From positions 1 to 64,000 of the forward strand of contig CAAFFR010000051.1 of assembly GCA_900762245.1 (NCBI GenBank): DNA of 64,000 bases, in the 5' to 3' direction. Source of the stretch: an uncultured Oscillospiraceae bacterium (GTDB taxonomy: Bacteria > Bacillota_A > Clostridia > Oscillospirales > Oscillospiraceae). Position 1 is the first letter of the stretch. The number at the start of each line of letters is the position of its first letter. The translations under genes were made by a program, and so were the position numbers. Below, one piece after another: positions 34,205-44,504 of the stretch. A model generated the notes under the pieces. The model did not search any database. It saw only the letters and a list, made by a program, of their open reading frames with translations, and was not told where the DNA came from.

Positions 34205-36949
34205 TTAAATTATTTTCGTCAGTTCTTCCTGCAGTCTCTTCACATCTTCCTCCCGGAAGCCCATAAATCCCATATTCATCAAGGTCTCGGGGGTCTCACA
34301 GAGGAAGTCCTCATTGCCGCTGCTCAGGAACCATATCAGCATGGGGCATACGGTTTTGATCACTTCCACAGCCTTCTCATCTTCCAGCATATCCTTGAAC
34401 ATGGTCTTTACGGTATACTTTCCCCGGACTTCCACCGTGGGCTGATAGGTAAATTCATAGCATCCGGTAGTTAGCTCGCCGATTTTCTCCCCTGCATAAT
34501 GGGGCAGTTTTACCTCTGCAGTGCAGCCGAAGGGGACCTCGACGCAAATACGGACCTTTCCGTCCTTCAAAATTTCCCATTCGCTGCGATACGTACCGTA
34601 GACGGATTCATAGCGCAGCTTGGTGTAGCCCAGACGGGAGTTCAGCATTGGTGCGATTTTTACCTTACGGAAGCCTGGTTCCACACACTGCAAGCCCGCC
34701 ACATCCCGGTACACAAATTCGATAACAGACCCGTAGGCGAAGTGGTTCAAAGAGTTCATTTGGGTGCCGCTGATCCGGCCGTCGGGCAATACAGAATTCC
34801 ACCGTTCCCAAATGGTCGTTGCGCCTAAATTGACGCAGTTCAGCCAGCCGGGGTAGCCCTCCTGCAGCAGGAAGTAGAATGCTTCGTCCTCCAGGCCGTT
34901 TTCTGCCAACGCTCGGCACATAATCGGTGCGCCGGTAAAGCCGCCGGTAAGCTTATTGCAGTCCCGGTACAGCCGCTTGCGCAGCCCGTCCACCACCATT
35001 TGCTTATCCTTATAGATCCCCATATACAGGGCTACGATATAGCCGGTCTGGGTATCGATGCAAAGGCGGCCGGACTCGGAGAAGTATTCCCGGAGAATGG
35101 CAGCGTAGATTTTCTCGTAGAGATCCCGGTATTCTTTTTCCGCATCATAATAGCCCAGAGCGTGTGCCGCATCGGCGGTGAGCTTCACGGAATTGGCATA
35201 GTAGCAGGAGCCGATGTAATATTCATCGGTGCCGCCTTGCATACTCTGAGGGGTTCTTCCGTTCAGTGCCAGCCAGTCACCCAGCTGACCACCGAAATCG
35301 TACAGATACCTCTGTCCCCGTTTGATATCCTCCCGGGTGATCTTATCCACCCAGTCTTTCATTATGTGATAATTGACTTGCAATGCTTTCCGGTCGCCAT
35401 AGTGACGGTAAATGGCCGTGGGTACAATGGTCGCCAGATCGCCCCAGACGCTGGAGAAAATGGGGAAACCCTGCACAGGGAGTCTTCCCGGCAGAATTCC
35501 GTCAAACTTCACCTGCACGGTACGGAGATCATGGAGGAATTTCTGGTAGAAGGCCGCGGTATCCATGTTATAGCAGGCAGTGCCGGCAAACACCTGACAA
35601 TCGCCGGACCAGCCCAGGCGCTCATCCCGCTGTGGGCAATCTGTAGGAAAGTCGATAAAATTCGACTTCTGACCCCACAGGGCATTTAAGTAAAGACGGT
35701 TCAGCTTTTCGTGGCCGGTTTCCAGGAAGCCTGTCCTGTCCATTTGGGAGTACAACACCTTGCCCACAAAGTCCGCAGGATCCAGTTCTCCCTCCCAGCC
35801 GGTGACCCGGACATAGCGGAAGCCGAAATAGGTAAATTCAGGCTTGACCACCTCTGCCCGCCCGTCAGAAACATAGGTAAACTGGCTCTTTGCAGAGCGG
35901 TAATTTTCCCGATAGAAATTCCCCTCCTGCATGATCTCACCAAAGTCCAACACAATCTTCGCGCCTTTTCTGGCAGGGGATCTAAACTGGACAAAACCCG
36001 CAAAGTTCTGTCCAAAGTCCAGAACCGTTTCCCCTTTAGGGGTATGGATGACCTCCCGTACGGGGAGTTCTTCCATTTCCAGCACCGGCAGGCTGTACCG
36101 GGCAATCAGTTTGCCGGAGGGGTGACTCTCCACAGGAATTTTCCAGGGATTATCCTTCTCCGCCCACAGCAGGCGGTTGATGATCTGGCCATCGTAAATA
36201 CCGCTTTCCTCCGTATCAGAGCCCCGGTACAGCCAGCTTTCATCGGTGGCGATGACCTCTTCGGTGCCGTCGGCATACTCTATACGGATCTCCGCCATCA
36301 GATGGAAGCCGTCGCCAAACTGGTTGGGCCGGTTGCCCAAATCAAATTTTCCTTTCCACCAGCCATCCGCCAGACGAACCACAAACTGGTTTTCTTTCTG
36401 CACCAGATCTGTAATGTCAAAGGTCTGGTACTGGATCTCGGTGCGGTAATTGCTGTAATAGGGAGTCAAGATCTCGTTTCCGATTTTCTTTCCGTTCAGG
36501 TCTGCGGCATACATGCCCAGTCCGGAGATATGCAGCCGGGCATTGACGACTGTATGTTTGGCTTCAAATTCCTTACAGAATTCCGGGTGATAGGTATCCC
36601 CCTCCTGTAATGTCAGCCACTTGCCTGCCCATGGTTCTTCCTGCTTGGAGGTTTCAAACCAGGTTTCTCCCGCTGCTGTCTCCAGTGTATCATCCAGAAC
36701 CGTCACACGAACATAATAGCGTGTTCTGGGCTGCGACTTCAGTTCGATGGGGACACATGCAGTATCCAGATCAATACCCTCTACTTTACAAAGGATCCGG
36801 GAAAAATCTTTCCGGTAGCTGACCTCTACTTTTATACATTCGGCACGCTTACCCTTGGATTCCTTTACAATGAAGGACACACGGATACTGTCCATCAGGT
36901 AGCCCATGGGATTTTTCATGCCGTTGATCTTAATGTTTTCAACTCTCAT
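34205..36949 (-). CDS. GH78 alpha-L-rhamnosidase
   Basis: 914 residues in the standard GH78 layout: N-terminal beta domains, then the (alpha/alpha)6 barrel with PTDCPQRDERLGWSGDCQVF, the general acid motif, and a C-terminal beta domain. About 90 extra residues at the C-terminus resemble a helical tail (DEKAVEVIKTVCPMLIW). No signal peptide, so it acts on imported substrates. Releases L-rhamnose from rhamnosides and feeds the Rha pathway. It lies 14 bp upstream of the ene-reductase gene and 9 bp downstream of the metallo-hydrolase gene, so it is in one operon with them. Confidence 0.9.
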   Translation of the reverse strand: MRVENIKINGMKNPMGYLMDSIRVSFIVKESKGKRAECIKVEVSYRKDFSRILCKVEGIDLDTACVPIELKSQPRTRYYVRVTVLDDTLETAAGETWFETSKQEEPWAGKWLTLQEGDTYHPEFCKEFEAKHTVVNARLHISGLGMYAADLNGKKIGNEILTPYYSNYRTEIQYQTFDITDLVQKENQFVVRLADGWWKGKFDLGNRPNQFGDGFHLMAEIRIEYADGTEEVIATDESWLYRGSDTEESGIYDGQIINRLLWAEKDNPWKIPVESHPSGKLIARYSLPVLEMEELPVREVIHTPKGETVLDFGQNFAGFVQFRSPARKGAKIVLDFGEIMQEGNFYRENYRSAKSQFTYVSDGRAEVVKPEFTYFGFRYVRVTGWEGELDPADFVGKVLYSQMDRTGFLETGHEKLNRLYLNALWGQKSNFIDFPTDCPQRDERLGWSGDCQVFAGTACYNMDTAAFYQKFLHDLRTVQVKFDGILPGRLPVQGFPIFSSVWGDLATIVPTAIYRHYGDRKALQVNYHIMKDWVDKITREDIKRGQRYLYDFGGQLGDWLALNGRTPQSMQGGTDEYYIGSCYYANSVKLTADAAHALGYYDAEKEYRDLYEKIYAAILREYFSESGRLCIDTQTGYIVALYMGIYKDKQMVVDGLRKRLYRDCNKLTGGFTGAPIMCRALAENGLEDEAFYFLLQEGYPGWLNCVNLGATTIWERWNSVLPDGRISGTQMNSLNHFAYGSVIEFVYRDVAGLQCVEPGFRKVKIAPMLNSRLGYTKLRYESVYGTYRSEWEILKDGKVRICVEVPFGCTAEVKLPHYAGEKIGELTTGCYEFTYQPTVEVRGKYTVKTMFKDMLEDEKAVEVIKTVCPMLIWFLSSGNEDFLCETPETLMNMGFMGFREEDVKRLQEELTKII

Positions 36950-36958
36950 AGTGACACC

Positions 36959-37771
36959 TTACCTTCTGCTGTCCTCGGTGTATACGACATTGCCGTATTT
37001 TCCATCCACCCGGGCGAAGAAATGGGTCTTTGCAGCCCGGTATACCTGCTGGCCCATAAACTCCTCCGGCAGGGCATCATCCTCCCGGTTCAGGATCTTG
37101 TCGCATAGTTCCAGATTATCTTCCAGAGAAACACCCGGGCCTTCCGGTGCGGGGCCGTGGGAATAATAGACTGTGTCGAAGCGTTTTTCATAAGACTTCA
37201 AATATTGCAGGCTCTTTTTGTAGCCGCTGATGGTACCGCCCCAGAGGATCAAGGTATTGGCGTTGCAGGCATCGCCGAAGAGGATGCTTCTCTCCTCCCG
37301 GAACAGCACACAGCAGGAACCGGGGGTGTGGCCGGGTACATGGATAATCTCCAGCGTGATGCCGCCAAGATCAAAAATCTGACCATCGGACAAGCTCAGG
37401 AATTCCTTATCCGCCGGTGCAGCGGGAATGAAATCTCCCGGTACCAGCTCCGCACCCCGGAGCATACCGAAGGCATAGCCCATCCGTCCCTGAACATCCA
37501 TTTCTCCGCACAAGGTCAGGTCAGCCGGATGCAGGTAGACTCTATCAAAGGCGGCGGCACCGCCGGCATGGTCCGGATGCATATGGGTCAGGATTACGGA
37601 AAGAGGCTTGTCTGTCAGGGCATCCACTGTTTCTTTCAGTCCCGCGAAGCCCACGCCGGTATCAATCAGCACGGTCTCCCGTTCACCCTCCACCAAAAAC
37701 ATAAATACGCCGGTGGGATCGGTGATCTGGGTAATGTGCTGAGACAGTTTCGATACTTTATGTTCAAACAT
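36959..37771 (-). CDS. metallo-beta-lactamase-fold hydrolase
   Basis: 270 residues from the ATG at 37771. The zinc-binding motif THMHPDHAGG is near residue 63, with further ligands in VPGHTPGS, LFGDACN and YYSHGPAP. The fold covers glyoxalase II, lactonases and many esterases. The start overlaps the upstream GH78 gene by 8 bases, so they are translated together. No signal peptide. A lactone- or thioester-hydrolysing role in the breakdown of the released aglycone is possible but not shown; the substrate is open. Confidence 0.82.
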   Translation of the reverse strand: MFEHKVSKLSQHITQITDPTGVFMFLVEGERETVLIDTGVGFAGLKETVDALTDKPLSVILTHMHPDHAGGAAAFDRVYLHPADLTLCGEMDVQGRMGYAFGMLRGAELVPGDFIPAAPADKEFLSLSDGQIFDLGGITLEIIHVPGHTPGSCCVLFREERSILFGDACNANTLILWGGTISGYKKSLQYLKSYEKRFDTVYYSHGPAPEGPGVSLEDNLELCDKILNREDDALPEEFMGQQVYRAAKTHFFARVDGKYGNVVYTEDSRR

Positions 37772-40052
37772 GGATTTCAACCCTTTCTTTCATTTCTTCG
37801 GGAACCTGATAATTCAGCTCCAGTTTGCCGTTTTCATCCTTTTTCCACTCCACGCGGACCATGCCCCAGGGGGTAACCACATCGCCCTTTGCCCAACTGA
37901 GATATCCGGGAACCGGCGCAATCTCCACCTTCTCAAAGCCGGGGGCACCGGGGCGGACACCCAAAATGACAGCAGGCAATTCATGCAGAAGCAGGCTTCC
38001 CCAGGCATGGCAATCGCTGCGCTCGCCTACATAGTTTTCCACGCAGGTGGTCAGATTGTTGCGAAGCATCCCACGCCAAGTCTCCCAGAGGGCTTCGGTC
38101 CGGTCATAGGCACCGATCTTCTCCAGTGCCCGGAACAGATAGAACATGGCTGCCACGGTGCACTGGGCAAACTTTTCCGTATCGTCCAATGTCGCCAGGA
38201 CCAGTCGCCCGCCCTCTTCCAGAGATACGGTATCAGTCAACACCGCAAAGACCTGACAGTGCTGGCTGTAATCCTTCACCCCGGGGCTATCCAGATAGAA
38301 GCCCTCCTCATCCCGGCAATGGGCATTGATGGCCTGCTGCACCTGAGCAGCACGGCTTCTGTATTCCGCCGCTGTGCCGATACGGCCTACATAGTCACAG
38401 AGCTTTGCCGCGTGTTGGAGGCCATAGACATACAGGAAGCTTTCCATGGTAACGGGGCCTTTCAGTCCGGCTGGCGGTGTGCCCACCGTGGGTCCCCAGG
38501 GAACGGACCAATCGATGAACGACCAATACCGCTCGGAGATATGACCGCCGGTCTTGCCTACCACACCACGCTGTTCCAAATGATTGTCGAAGTATTCCAA
38601 AATACCGTCGATGGCACCCAGATGCTTTTTCACCAGTTTTTTATCACCAAAGAACATCATGTGGTCATAGACCATCAGTATATAGTAGATAGAGAAACCG
38701 GGTATGATGTTGGGACCCCAATGGGGATAGCAGCAGTTGATCATACCATCGGCTCGCTGGGAGCGGCGGAAATCATCCATGCACTGCCGGGCCAGCCGAT
38801 CATCGCCGGAGGTCATATAAGTATAAAGTATCTGTGACCGGGAGTCCATGGCATATTGCAGCTGCTCATAGAACGGACAATCCTCGTAGGTCTCATGCAT
38901 ACAACGGCGCAGAGAGCGCATACTGATGTCCCAGATTCCCGCAAAGGAAGGATCGGATGCCTCAACGGAAGTTCTTACATCCAAAGGATAGCCAGTCTCT
39001 TTATAGTCGAAGCCGGTGATTACACAATCAGCATCCGCAGTGGTGATCTCCAACTGTACAAAACGGAATGTACGGAACCAGAAGGGTTCATAAACTTCTT
39101 CCGCACCCTCTTTACCGTAGCCCGCCACATGATATACATCGGTATATCCATCCAGATAGCCGTTCACCCAGTCACAACGATCTTTCTTTACAGGATCCAT
39201 ACCGTTAGAATGCATTTCCTTTTGTACATAACCTTCGGAGCCCAGAATCCTAATGGTCGTGCCTTTACCACCCTGCAAACGCAGCGACAGATAGGCGCAC
39301 ATTTCCTCTCCTGCATTCAGTTCAATGGTCCGGGTCTGTCCCGCAGGCAAGGTTACGAAACCCTCGCCAGCCAAAACTTTGCTCCACTTAGCAATCGTCT
39401 CATGGTCATATTTGGGAACTACGCCCACAAACCGCCGCTGGATCTTATTCAGGAACGGAATGGGTCTGGGAGACAGGTCGCCGGGACAGGAGGCTTCATT
39501 AATCTCCATAACGTTATAGGGCCGGGCATTACACCAGTCGCTGTCATCATAACCGGAAAGCTTCCAGTTCTGCTCCCAGTTCTCTGCAGAGAACTCCTCC
39601 AGGAACATCAACGGCGCAAAGCCTGGGCTTTCCCGAAGGATCTTGAAACCGGTAACCTCCCGACATTTCCAGCTTTCGTCGGCGATGATATCTCCTTCCA
39701 CAAACAGTCCCGCTGTAGCCGTGCGAGCCATGCCGAAATTGCCGCTTCGGTAAGCCAGAGGATAGCGAAGCACTTCCACAGCAAGGGTGTTTACTCCCTC
39801 ATTCAGCCAGGGAGCGATTTCCACAGTATCCACATACCAGATCCGCTGGTCACCTTTGGCAGGGCCAAATTCTGCGAACTCTCCGTTGACATAGAGCTTG
39901 TAGCGTGTATCTGCGGAAATACGCAGTTTCATACTCTCTGGCTTCTGTTCCAGTGTAAATGTCTTGCGGAAACGCACCAAACATGGCTTATCGCTGACCT
40001 GTTCTTCCCAATCTGGCATCCAGATCCAGTGGGTATTGGGCATCTGTCGCAT
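37764..40052 (-). CDS. GH78-family glycoside hydrolase (divergent catalytic motif)
   Basis: 762 residues. The start MRQMPNTHWIWMPDW and the beta-strand block RISADTRYKLYVNGEFAEFG are typical of the GH78 N-terminal domain, and FEPFWFRTFRFVQ-like sequence (here VYEPFWFRTFRFVQ) leads into the barrel. The catalytic motif reads YEDCPFYEQLQYAMDSR rather than DCPQRDERLGW, a recognised GH78 subgroup whose aglycone specificity is not known to me. The ATG at 40052 is preceded by aggagg. No signal peptide. It is translationally coupled to the metallo-hydrolase gene. A frameshifted relative lies at 21373-21967. Confidence 0.85.
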   Translation of the reverse strand: MRQMPNTHWIWMPDWEEQVSDKPCLVRFRKTFTLEQKPESMKLRISADTRYKLYVNGEFAEFGPAKGDQRIWYVDTVEIAPWLNEGVNTLAVEVLRYPLAYRSGNFGMARTATAGLFVEGDIIADESWKCREVTGFKILRESPGFAPLMFLEEFSAENWEQNWKLSGYDDSDWCNARPYNVMEINEASCPGDLSPRPIPFLNKIQRRFVGVVPKYDHETIAKWSKVLAGEGFVTLPAGQTRTIELNAGEEMCAYLSLRLQGGKGTTIRILGSEGYVQKEMHSNGMDPVKKDRCDWVNGYLDGYTDVYHVAGYGKEGAEEVYEPFWFRTFRFVQLEITTADADCVITGFDYKETGYPLDVRTSVEASDPSFAGIWDISMRSLRRCMHETYEDCPFYEQLQYAMDSRSQILYTYMTSGDDRLARQCMDDFRRSQRADGMINCCYPHWGPNIIPGFSIYYILMVYDHMMFFGDKKLVKKHLGAIDGILEYFDNHLEQRGVVGKTGGHISERYWSFIDWSVPWGPTVGTPPAGLKGPVTMESFLYVYGLQHAAKLCDYVGRIGTAAEYRSRAAQVQQAINAHCRDEEGFYLDSPGVKDYSQHCQVFAVLTDTVSLEEGGRLVLATLDDTEKFAQCTVAAMFYLFRALEKIGAYDRTEALWETWRGMLRNNLTTCVENYVGERSDCHAWGSLLLHELPAVILGVRPGAPGFEKVEIAPVPGYLSWAKGDVVTPWGMVRVEWKKDENGKLELNYQVPEEMKERVEIHV

Positions 40053-40078
40053 AAAATTTCCTCCTTCATATAGGCAAA

Positions 40079-40106
40079 CGCAGGGCTGTGAAAGCACAGC
40101 CCTGCG
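40079..40106 (-). terminator. hairpin between the GH3 and GH78 genes
   Basis: cgcagggctgtg and cacagccctgcg form a perfect 12-bp stem with loop aaag, about 38 bases past the GH3 stop. Read on the minus strand it is followed by TTTGCC, so termination may be partial. Confidence 0.6.
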
Positions 40107-40143
40107 TCGGGTTTCCTGCTGAATTTACGCAGGGCAATATGTT

Positions 40144-42666
40144 TTAATGAAACTGAGCATCGTAGCTAACGCAGTCCTCATAAGCGAGAGTCTGGAAGAT
40201 CACGGTGAGAAGTCTCTTGACGCAAGACTTCAGATCCTCCCGGTTCAGGCTTCCGTCTGCAATAGCATTCCTGATGGATTCGATGTCGCCTTCAAAGCCG
40301 GGCATGATCAGATCGTTGCCTGCCTCAATGCACTTCCAGGAAGCGCTGCCGCCTCTGGGGAAGGTAGTACACCAGTCGGTCATGATGATACCCTGGAAAT
40401 CCCACTCATTTCTTGCAACCTCAGTGCACAAATCCTTGCTGTTGGCGGTATGCTCACCGTTGATCAGGTTGTAAGAGGTCATGATACACATGGGCTGGGC
40501 CTCCTTTACGGCAATCTCAAAACCACGGAGATATACCTCTCTCAGCACCCGCTCAGACAGGATGGAGTTGGAGCCCATGCGATTATCCTCCTGATTGTTA
40601 CAGACGAAGTGCTTGATGGTGGTGCCTACACCGGGAACAGACTGTACACCCCGGGTGATGGCTGCTGCCATCTTGCCGGAAACCACGGGATCTTCGGAAT
40701 AATACTCAAAGTTACGGCCGCAGAGGGGATTTCTATGGATATTCATGCCGGGCGCCAGCCACCAGGACACACCAAACTCCTGCATTTCCCGTGCAACTGC
40801 CTTGCCCACGTCGGCAAGCAGCTCTTCGTCCCAGCTCTGGGCCAGAGCGTTGCCCACAGGGATGGCGGTGGCATACTGATAGTAGCGGCGGCAATTCTCG
40901 TGATCGTCGTGATTTGCAAAGAAGCCGCCTTCCAGAGCTGCGGCAAAGCCCTGATTGACGATATTTCCAGTGCTTAAGTCCACCTCATAGGACTTGACCA
41001 GACGCAGACCCGCAGGGCCGTCGGCCATGGATACACCGGGCACGTCATACTTCTCATCCAGAATGGAACTGGTCTCACCGGCGGCGCCGGGGACCATAAT
41101 GCCGGCGGCACCGATGTGGGAGCCCTGGCCCTTACTGATCTCGCCGATGACCATAGCGACCAGCTCTTCGTCCGTCAGCTTTTCGGTCAGCTCAGCAGCC
41201 ATTGCAGCGGCTGCATTGGGAACGATCCGCTCTGCCTTAACGCAGGCGGGGGTATAGGCGATCTCGCTCAGCTGCTTCTGCTGGGCCAAGTCGTGCCAGG
41301 CTTTCTGCTGGGCCATGCGCACTTCATCGGGGCAAACCAGCTCAGCGAACTCCTCCTGCACGGGGCAGATATGGTTGTCCTTCTCGATCACAGTTGTATC
41401 AGGCACGCTCAGCACCGCTGCCAGTTCCAGATCCACGGAGGAATTACCGGCCCAGATGCCGTACTTGCCTGCTTCCACAACCCATGCGGACTTACTCTCA
41501 TCGAAGGAAGCCAGATCCTTAGCACCAATGTGCAGCGTCAGTGTTTGGCTCTCGCCGGGGCTCAGCAGCTTGGTCTTACCGAAGGCAACCAGCTTTCTGC
41601 GGACCTTGGGAATCTCGGTCTGGGGGCAGGAGGCATACAGCTGAACCACTTCCTTGCCGGAATAGGTGCTACCGGTATTCTTGACCGTTACAACGGCCTT
41701 AACATCATTGCCGCAGACCGAAACAGCATCCACTGTGACAGAAAAATCCGTATACGAAAGGCCAAAACCGAAGGGATAGCTGACCTTCTTTTCAAAGCTG
41801 TCAAAATAGCGGTAGCCCACATACTGGCCTTCCACATAGTATTCCAGCTCAATATTGCCGTTATTGTGGCTGAAAGTGGCAGCACTGGGGAAGTCTTTGT
41901 AATTCTCTGCCCAGGTATCCACCAGCTTGCCGCTGGGAGTCACATCCCCCAGAAGCACATCCGCCAGTGCATGACCGCCTTCCATGCCGGGCTGGGAGAT
42001 CACCAGCAGAACCTTCAGATTGGGGATGGAGTCGATGAACTTCAGATCGATTTGTCCGCCGGTGTTCACGATCACCGCCACATTTTCACAGTGCTGGGAC
42101 AGATAGGTAAGCTGTTCCTTTTCTGCCTCGGTCAGGTAATAGTCACCTTCCCGGACAAAGCGGTCAGCATCCTCGCCTGCCGTGCGGCTGATGACATAGA
42201 AACCGGTCTTGACTCCATCAAAATCGCTTTCCTGCATAGCATCACCGGAAGGCATTTGGAAGATATGAGTGGAGTAAGCGGCGATCAGGCTGCGCTTGCC
42301 GTTCTTTTCAAAATCTGCCATGATCTCAGTGCGCCACTGTTCACGGGCTTTCTGATAGGTGGCGGCGAAGTTATCCAGCCATGCCTTGTTGCTCAGTTCA
42401 AATCCTGCATCGGCAAAGCCCTGATAAATACTGACCACCTCGCGCTCGTTGACATCACCGGAGCCGGTGCCGCCCTTGATGGTCTTGACGGAGCCGCCAC
42501 CGAACAGAGCTACCCGCTCCCCTTTTTTCAGAGGCAGCACACCTTCATTCTTCAGCAGAACCATGCCCTCAGCCGCGGCCTTGCGGGCAATGACACGGTT
42601 TTCAGTTTCTCTTTGAGATACGGCACTGGATGTAGAGCCGGAATAAGTTCTGATTCGTTTCTTCAT
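40144..42666 (-). CDS. GH3 beta-glucosidase with reversed domain order
   Basis: 840 residues. The alpha/beta sandwich and fibronectin-like domains come first (EGMVLLKNEGVLPLKKGERV, later VVQLYASCP), and the TIM barrel, normally N-terminal, comes last (PGVSMADGPAGLRL, RNFEYYSEDP). The nucleophile is Asp764 in IIMTDW. This circular order is known in a GH3 subgroup of rumen and gut bacteria. Hydrolyses beta-glucosides in the cytoplasm, as there is no signal peptide. It stands 20 bp after the YesN-type regulator gene and ahead of the GH78 series, so it is the first catabolic gene of that long unit. Confidence 0.88.
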   Translation of the reverse strand: MKKRIRTYSGSTSSAVSQRETENRVIARKAAAEGMVLLKNEGVLPLKKGERVALFGGGSVKTIKGGTGSGDVNEREVVSIYQGFADAGFELSNKAWLDNFAATYQKAREQWRTEIMADFEKNGKRSLIAAYSTHIFQMPSGDAMQESDFDGVKTGFYVISRTAGEDADRFVREGDYYLTEAEKEQLTYLSQHCENVAVIVNTGGQIDLKFIDSIPNLKVLLVISQPGMEGGHALADVLLGDVTPSGKLVDTWAENYKDFPSAATFSHNNGNIELEYYVEGQYVGYRYFDSFEKKVSYPFGFGLSYTDFSVTVDAVSVCGNDVKAVVTVKNTGSTYSGKEVVQLYASCPQTEIPKVRRKLVAFGKTKLLSPGESQTLTLHIGAKDLASFDESKSAWVVEAGKYGIWAGNSSVDLELAAVLSVPDTTVIEKDNHICPVQEEFAELVCPDEVRMAQQKAWHDLAQQKQLSEIAYTPACVKAERIVPNAAAAMAAELTEKLTDEELVAMVIGEISKGQGSHIGAAGIMVPGAAGETSSILDEKYDVPGVSMADGPAGLRLVKSYEVDLSTGNIVNQGFAAALEGGFFANHDDHENCRRYYQYATAIPVGNALAQSWDEELLADVGKAVAREMQEFGVSWWLAPGMNIHRNPLCGRNFEYYSEDPVVSGKMAAAITRGVQSVPGVGTTIKHFVCNNQEDNRMGSNSILSERVLREVYLRGFEIAVKEAQPMCIMTSYNLINGEHTANSKDLCTEVARNEWDFQGIIMTDWCTTFPRGGSASWKCIEAGNDLIMPGFEGDIESIRNAIADGSLNREDLKSCVKRLLTVIFQTLAYEDCVSYDAQFH

Positions 42667-42686
42667 CTAAAAATCTTCCTTTCATG

Positions 42687-44294
42687 TTATTTATTCTTTT
42701 GTTCCCGGTATAAATTGGGTGTAATGCCCATTTTGCTCTTGAAGAAGCGGCCGAAATAGCCGGCACTGGTGAATCCAAGCTTTACCGCAATCTCCCTGAT
42801 CTGCATATCCGTTTCAGAGAGCATCTGCTTTGCTTTCTCCAGCTTCAGATCATTAACGTATTGCAGGATCGTGACACCCTCCTGCTTCTTGAAAATACGC
42901 AATAGATGCTCCTGGCACATATGCACATGGCTGGACAGAGCATACAGCGAGGTATCGCCATCCAGGTGCGTATCGATGTAGAGCTTGATTTGGTTGATGA
43001 CATCCTCATTTTTATTTTTAATAAAGCTGTCAACATTAGAAAAGGCCCATTCCACAATTCGGTACAAATTTGCAAAGGCTTCGTCCCATGTTCTGTATCT
43101 GGACAAGTCGCACAGCGACATGATCCCCGCCTGCCGCGCATCCTCGCGGCTGATGGCGGTTTTCTGCACATAGGCCAGTATTCTGGTACTGACTCCAAAA
43201 TACAGTTCCATTACAAAAAGGTCATGCATACTCTTTACGCTTTTAACGCCTTCTCTGAACTGACAGATCAATTGCAGGATCTCCATCCTATCCAGATTGT
43301 CGAACAAGTTTTCCAGATGCTGCACCTTTCGTGAAAAGTCCCGTTTTATCTGTTCCGACAGTTCCATGCCACATACACCTTCCGGCAAGCTGCCCACCTG
43401 GATCTCATCCGGAGACATAGACAGCATCACATCCCGGATACCGGAAAACGCGTTGATGACCTGAGGAAAGGTCATCGGAATTCCGCAGACAAAAGCCGCC
43501 ACATCAACACCTATATTTTTACTTACCGCCATCTGGAACGTCTCACACAGTCCCTCCAGCAGCCGTTCCGGCCGGGGCATATCCCATCGGGGCTGGAGCA
43601 GCAGATAGGTAAGATTTTTGTTATATCCAAAGTAAGTTCCCCGGAACATTTCCAGAAAAACCTTTTCAATCAGCAGTGTCATTTTTTCTCCAGCCTGATA
43701 CTGCTGGTTAAATTCCATTTGCCGCATTGCAGCGCAGCGGATCATCACCACATAACTCTGCAGCCTTAAATCGATATCAATGTCCAGCATGTCCAAATTT
43801 TTCTGAGTTATCGGATCGGGACCGGTAGATCCATCCACCAGTTCCTTCAGCAGGAGCATTCTTTCATAATAATTGCTTCGCTGCTGATGCCGGGATCGGT
43901 CCATAGCTGCCTGCTCCAGAAGAAGGTCGTTTTCGATTTCCTTGATGGTCTCCCTTACAGCTTCCAGGATCTTTTCATCCTCTTCCGCCTTCAGCACATA
44001 CCGTGCGTGAGCATGGACCTTGTAAACATATTCAAATTCCAGATGTCCGGTGAGGAAGATCATCTTACTGTGGGGCCATCTGACCCGGATGACGTCATAA
44101 AGCTCCAGCCCAGACATCTGAGGCATCCGAATATCCATTACAAGGATATCGATTTTCCGCTGCTCCAGAATAGACAAAGCCTCCACCGCCGAAGCCGCCA
44201 TAGTTAGATCCAGGTCAAGCTCCGCCATGGAAAGCAGCTCAAACACGCCCTCACGGATTATTTTTTCATCATCGACCAACAAAATACTATACAT
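42687..44294 (-). CDS. YesN-type response regulator with AraC DNA-binding domain
   Basis: 535 residues. An N-terminal receiver domain has the acidic pair in LLVDDEKII (residues 6-14), the phosphoacceptor Asp in ILVMDIRMPQMSG (about residue 55) and the Lys in VLKAEED. A long middle part of unknown fold follows, then the AraC double helix-turn-helix (LYALSSHVHMCQEHLLRIF, then IREIAVKLGFTSAGYFGRFF). The ATG at 44294 has gaaggt upstream. Its kinase is probably the YesM-type protein at 48382-50127, on the other side of the ABC importer. It should switch on the importer and the glycosidase series. Confidence 0.88.
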   Translation of the reverse strand: MYSILLVDDEKIIREGVFELLSMAELDLDLTMAASAVEALSILEQRKIDILVMDIRMPQMSGLELYDVIRVRWPHSKMIFLTGHLEFEYVYKVHAHARYVLKAEEDEKILEAVRETIKEIENDLLLEQAAMDRSRHQQRSNYYERMLLLKELVDGSTGPDPITQKNLDMLDIDIDLRLQSYVVMIRCAAMRQMEFNQQYQAGEKMTLLIEKVFLEMFRGTYFGYNKNLTYLLLQPRWDMPRPERLLEGLCETFQMAVSKNIGVDVAAFVCGIPMTFPQVINAFSGIRDVMLSMSPDEIQVGSLPEGVCGMELSEQIKRDFSRKVQHLENLFDNLDRMEILQLICQFREGVKSVKSMHDLFVMELYFGVSTRILAYVQKTAISREDARQAGIMSLCDLSRYRTWDEAFANLYRIVEWAFSNVDSFIKNKNEDVINQIKLYIDTHLDGDTSLYALSSHVHMCQEHLLRIFKKQEGVTILQYVNDLKLEKAKQMLSETDMQIREIAVKLGFTSAGYFGRFFKSKMGITPNLYREQKNK

Positions 44295-44504
44295 ACGTTT
44301 ACCTTCTCCGTCTAAATTTGCCTCGCCTGACACGCTCACCACAGCACAAAAATCCGAGAGGTCACGCTCTCGCATGTGTGTAAAATACCATAATCAGTGC
44401 AACACCGTACATTACTTTCCGTTCAGGAAGCTAATCTACATAAGTTATGGATATAGAAGAAATAATCAATTTATCCATTATAATCATAAATTCCTTTAGA
44501 ACAA

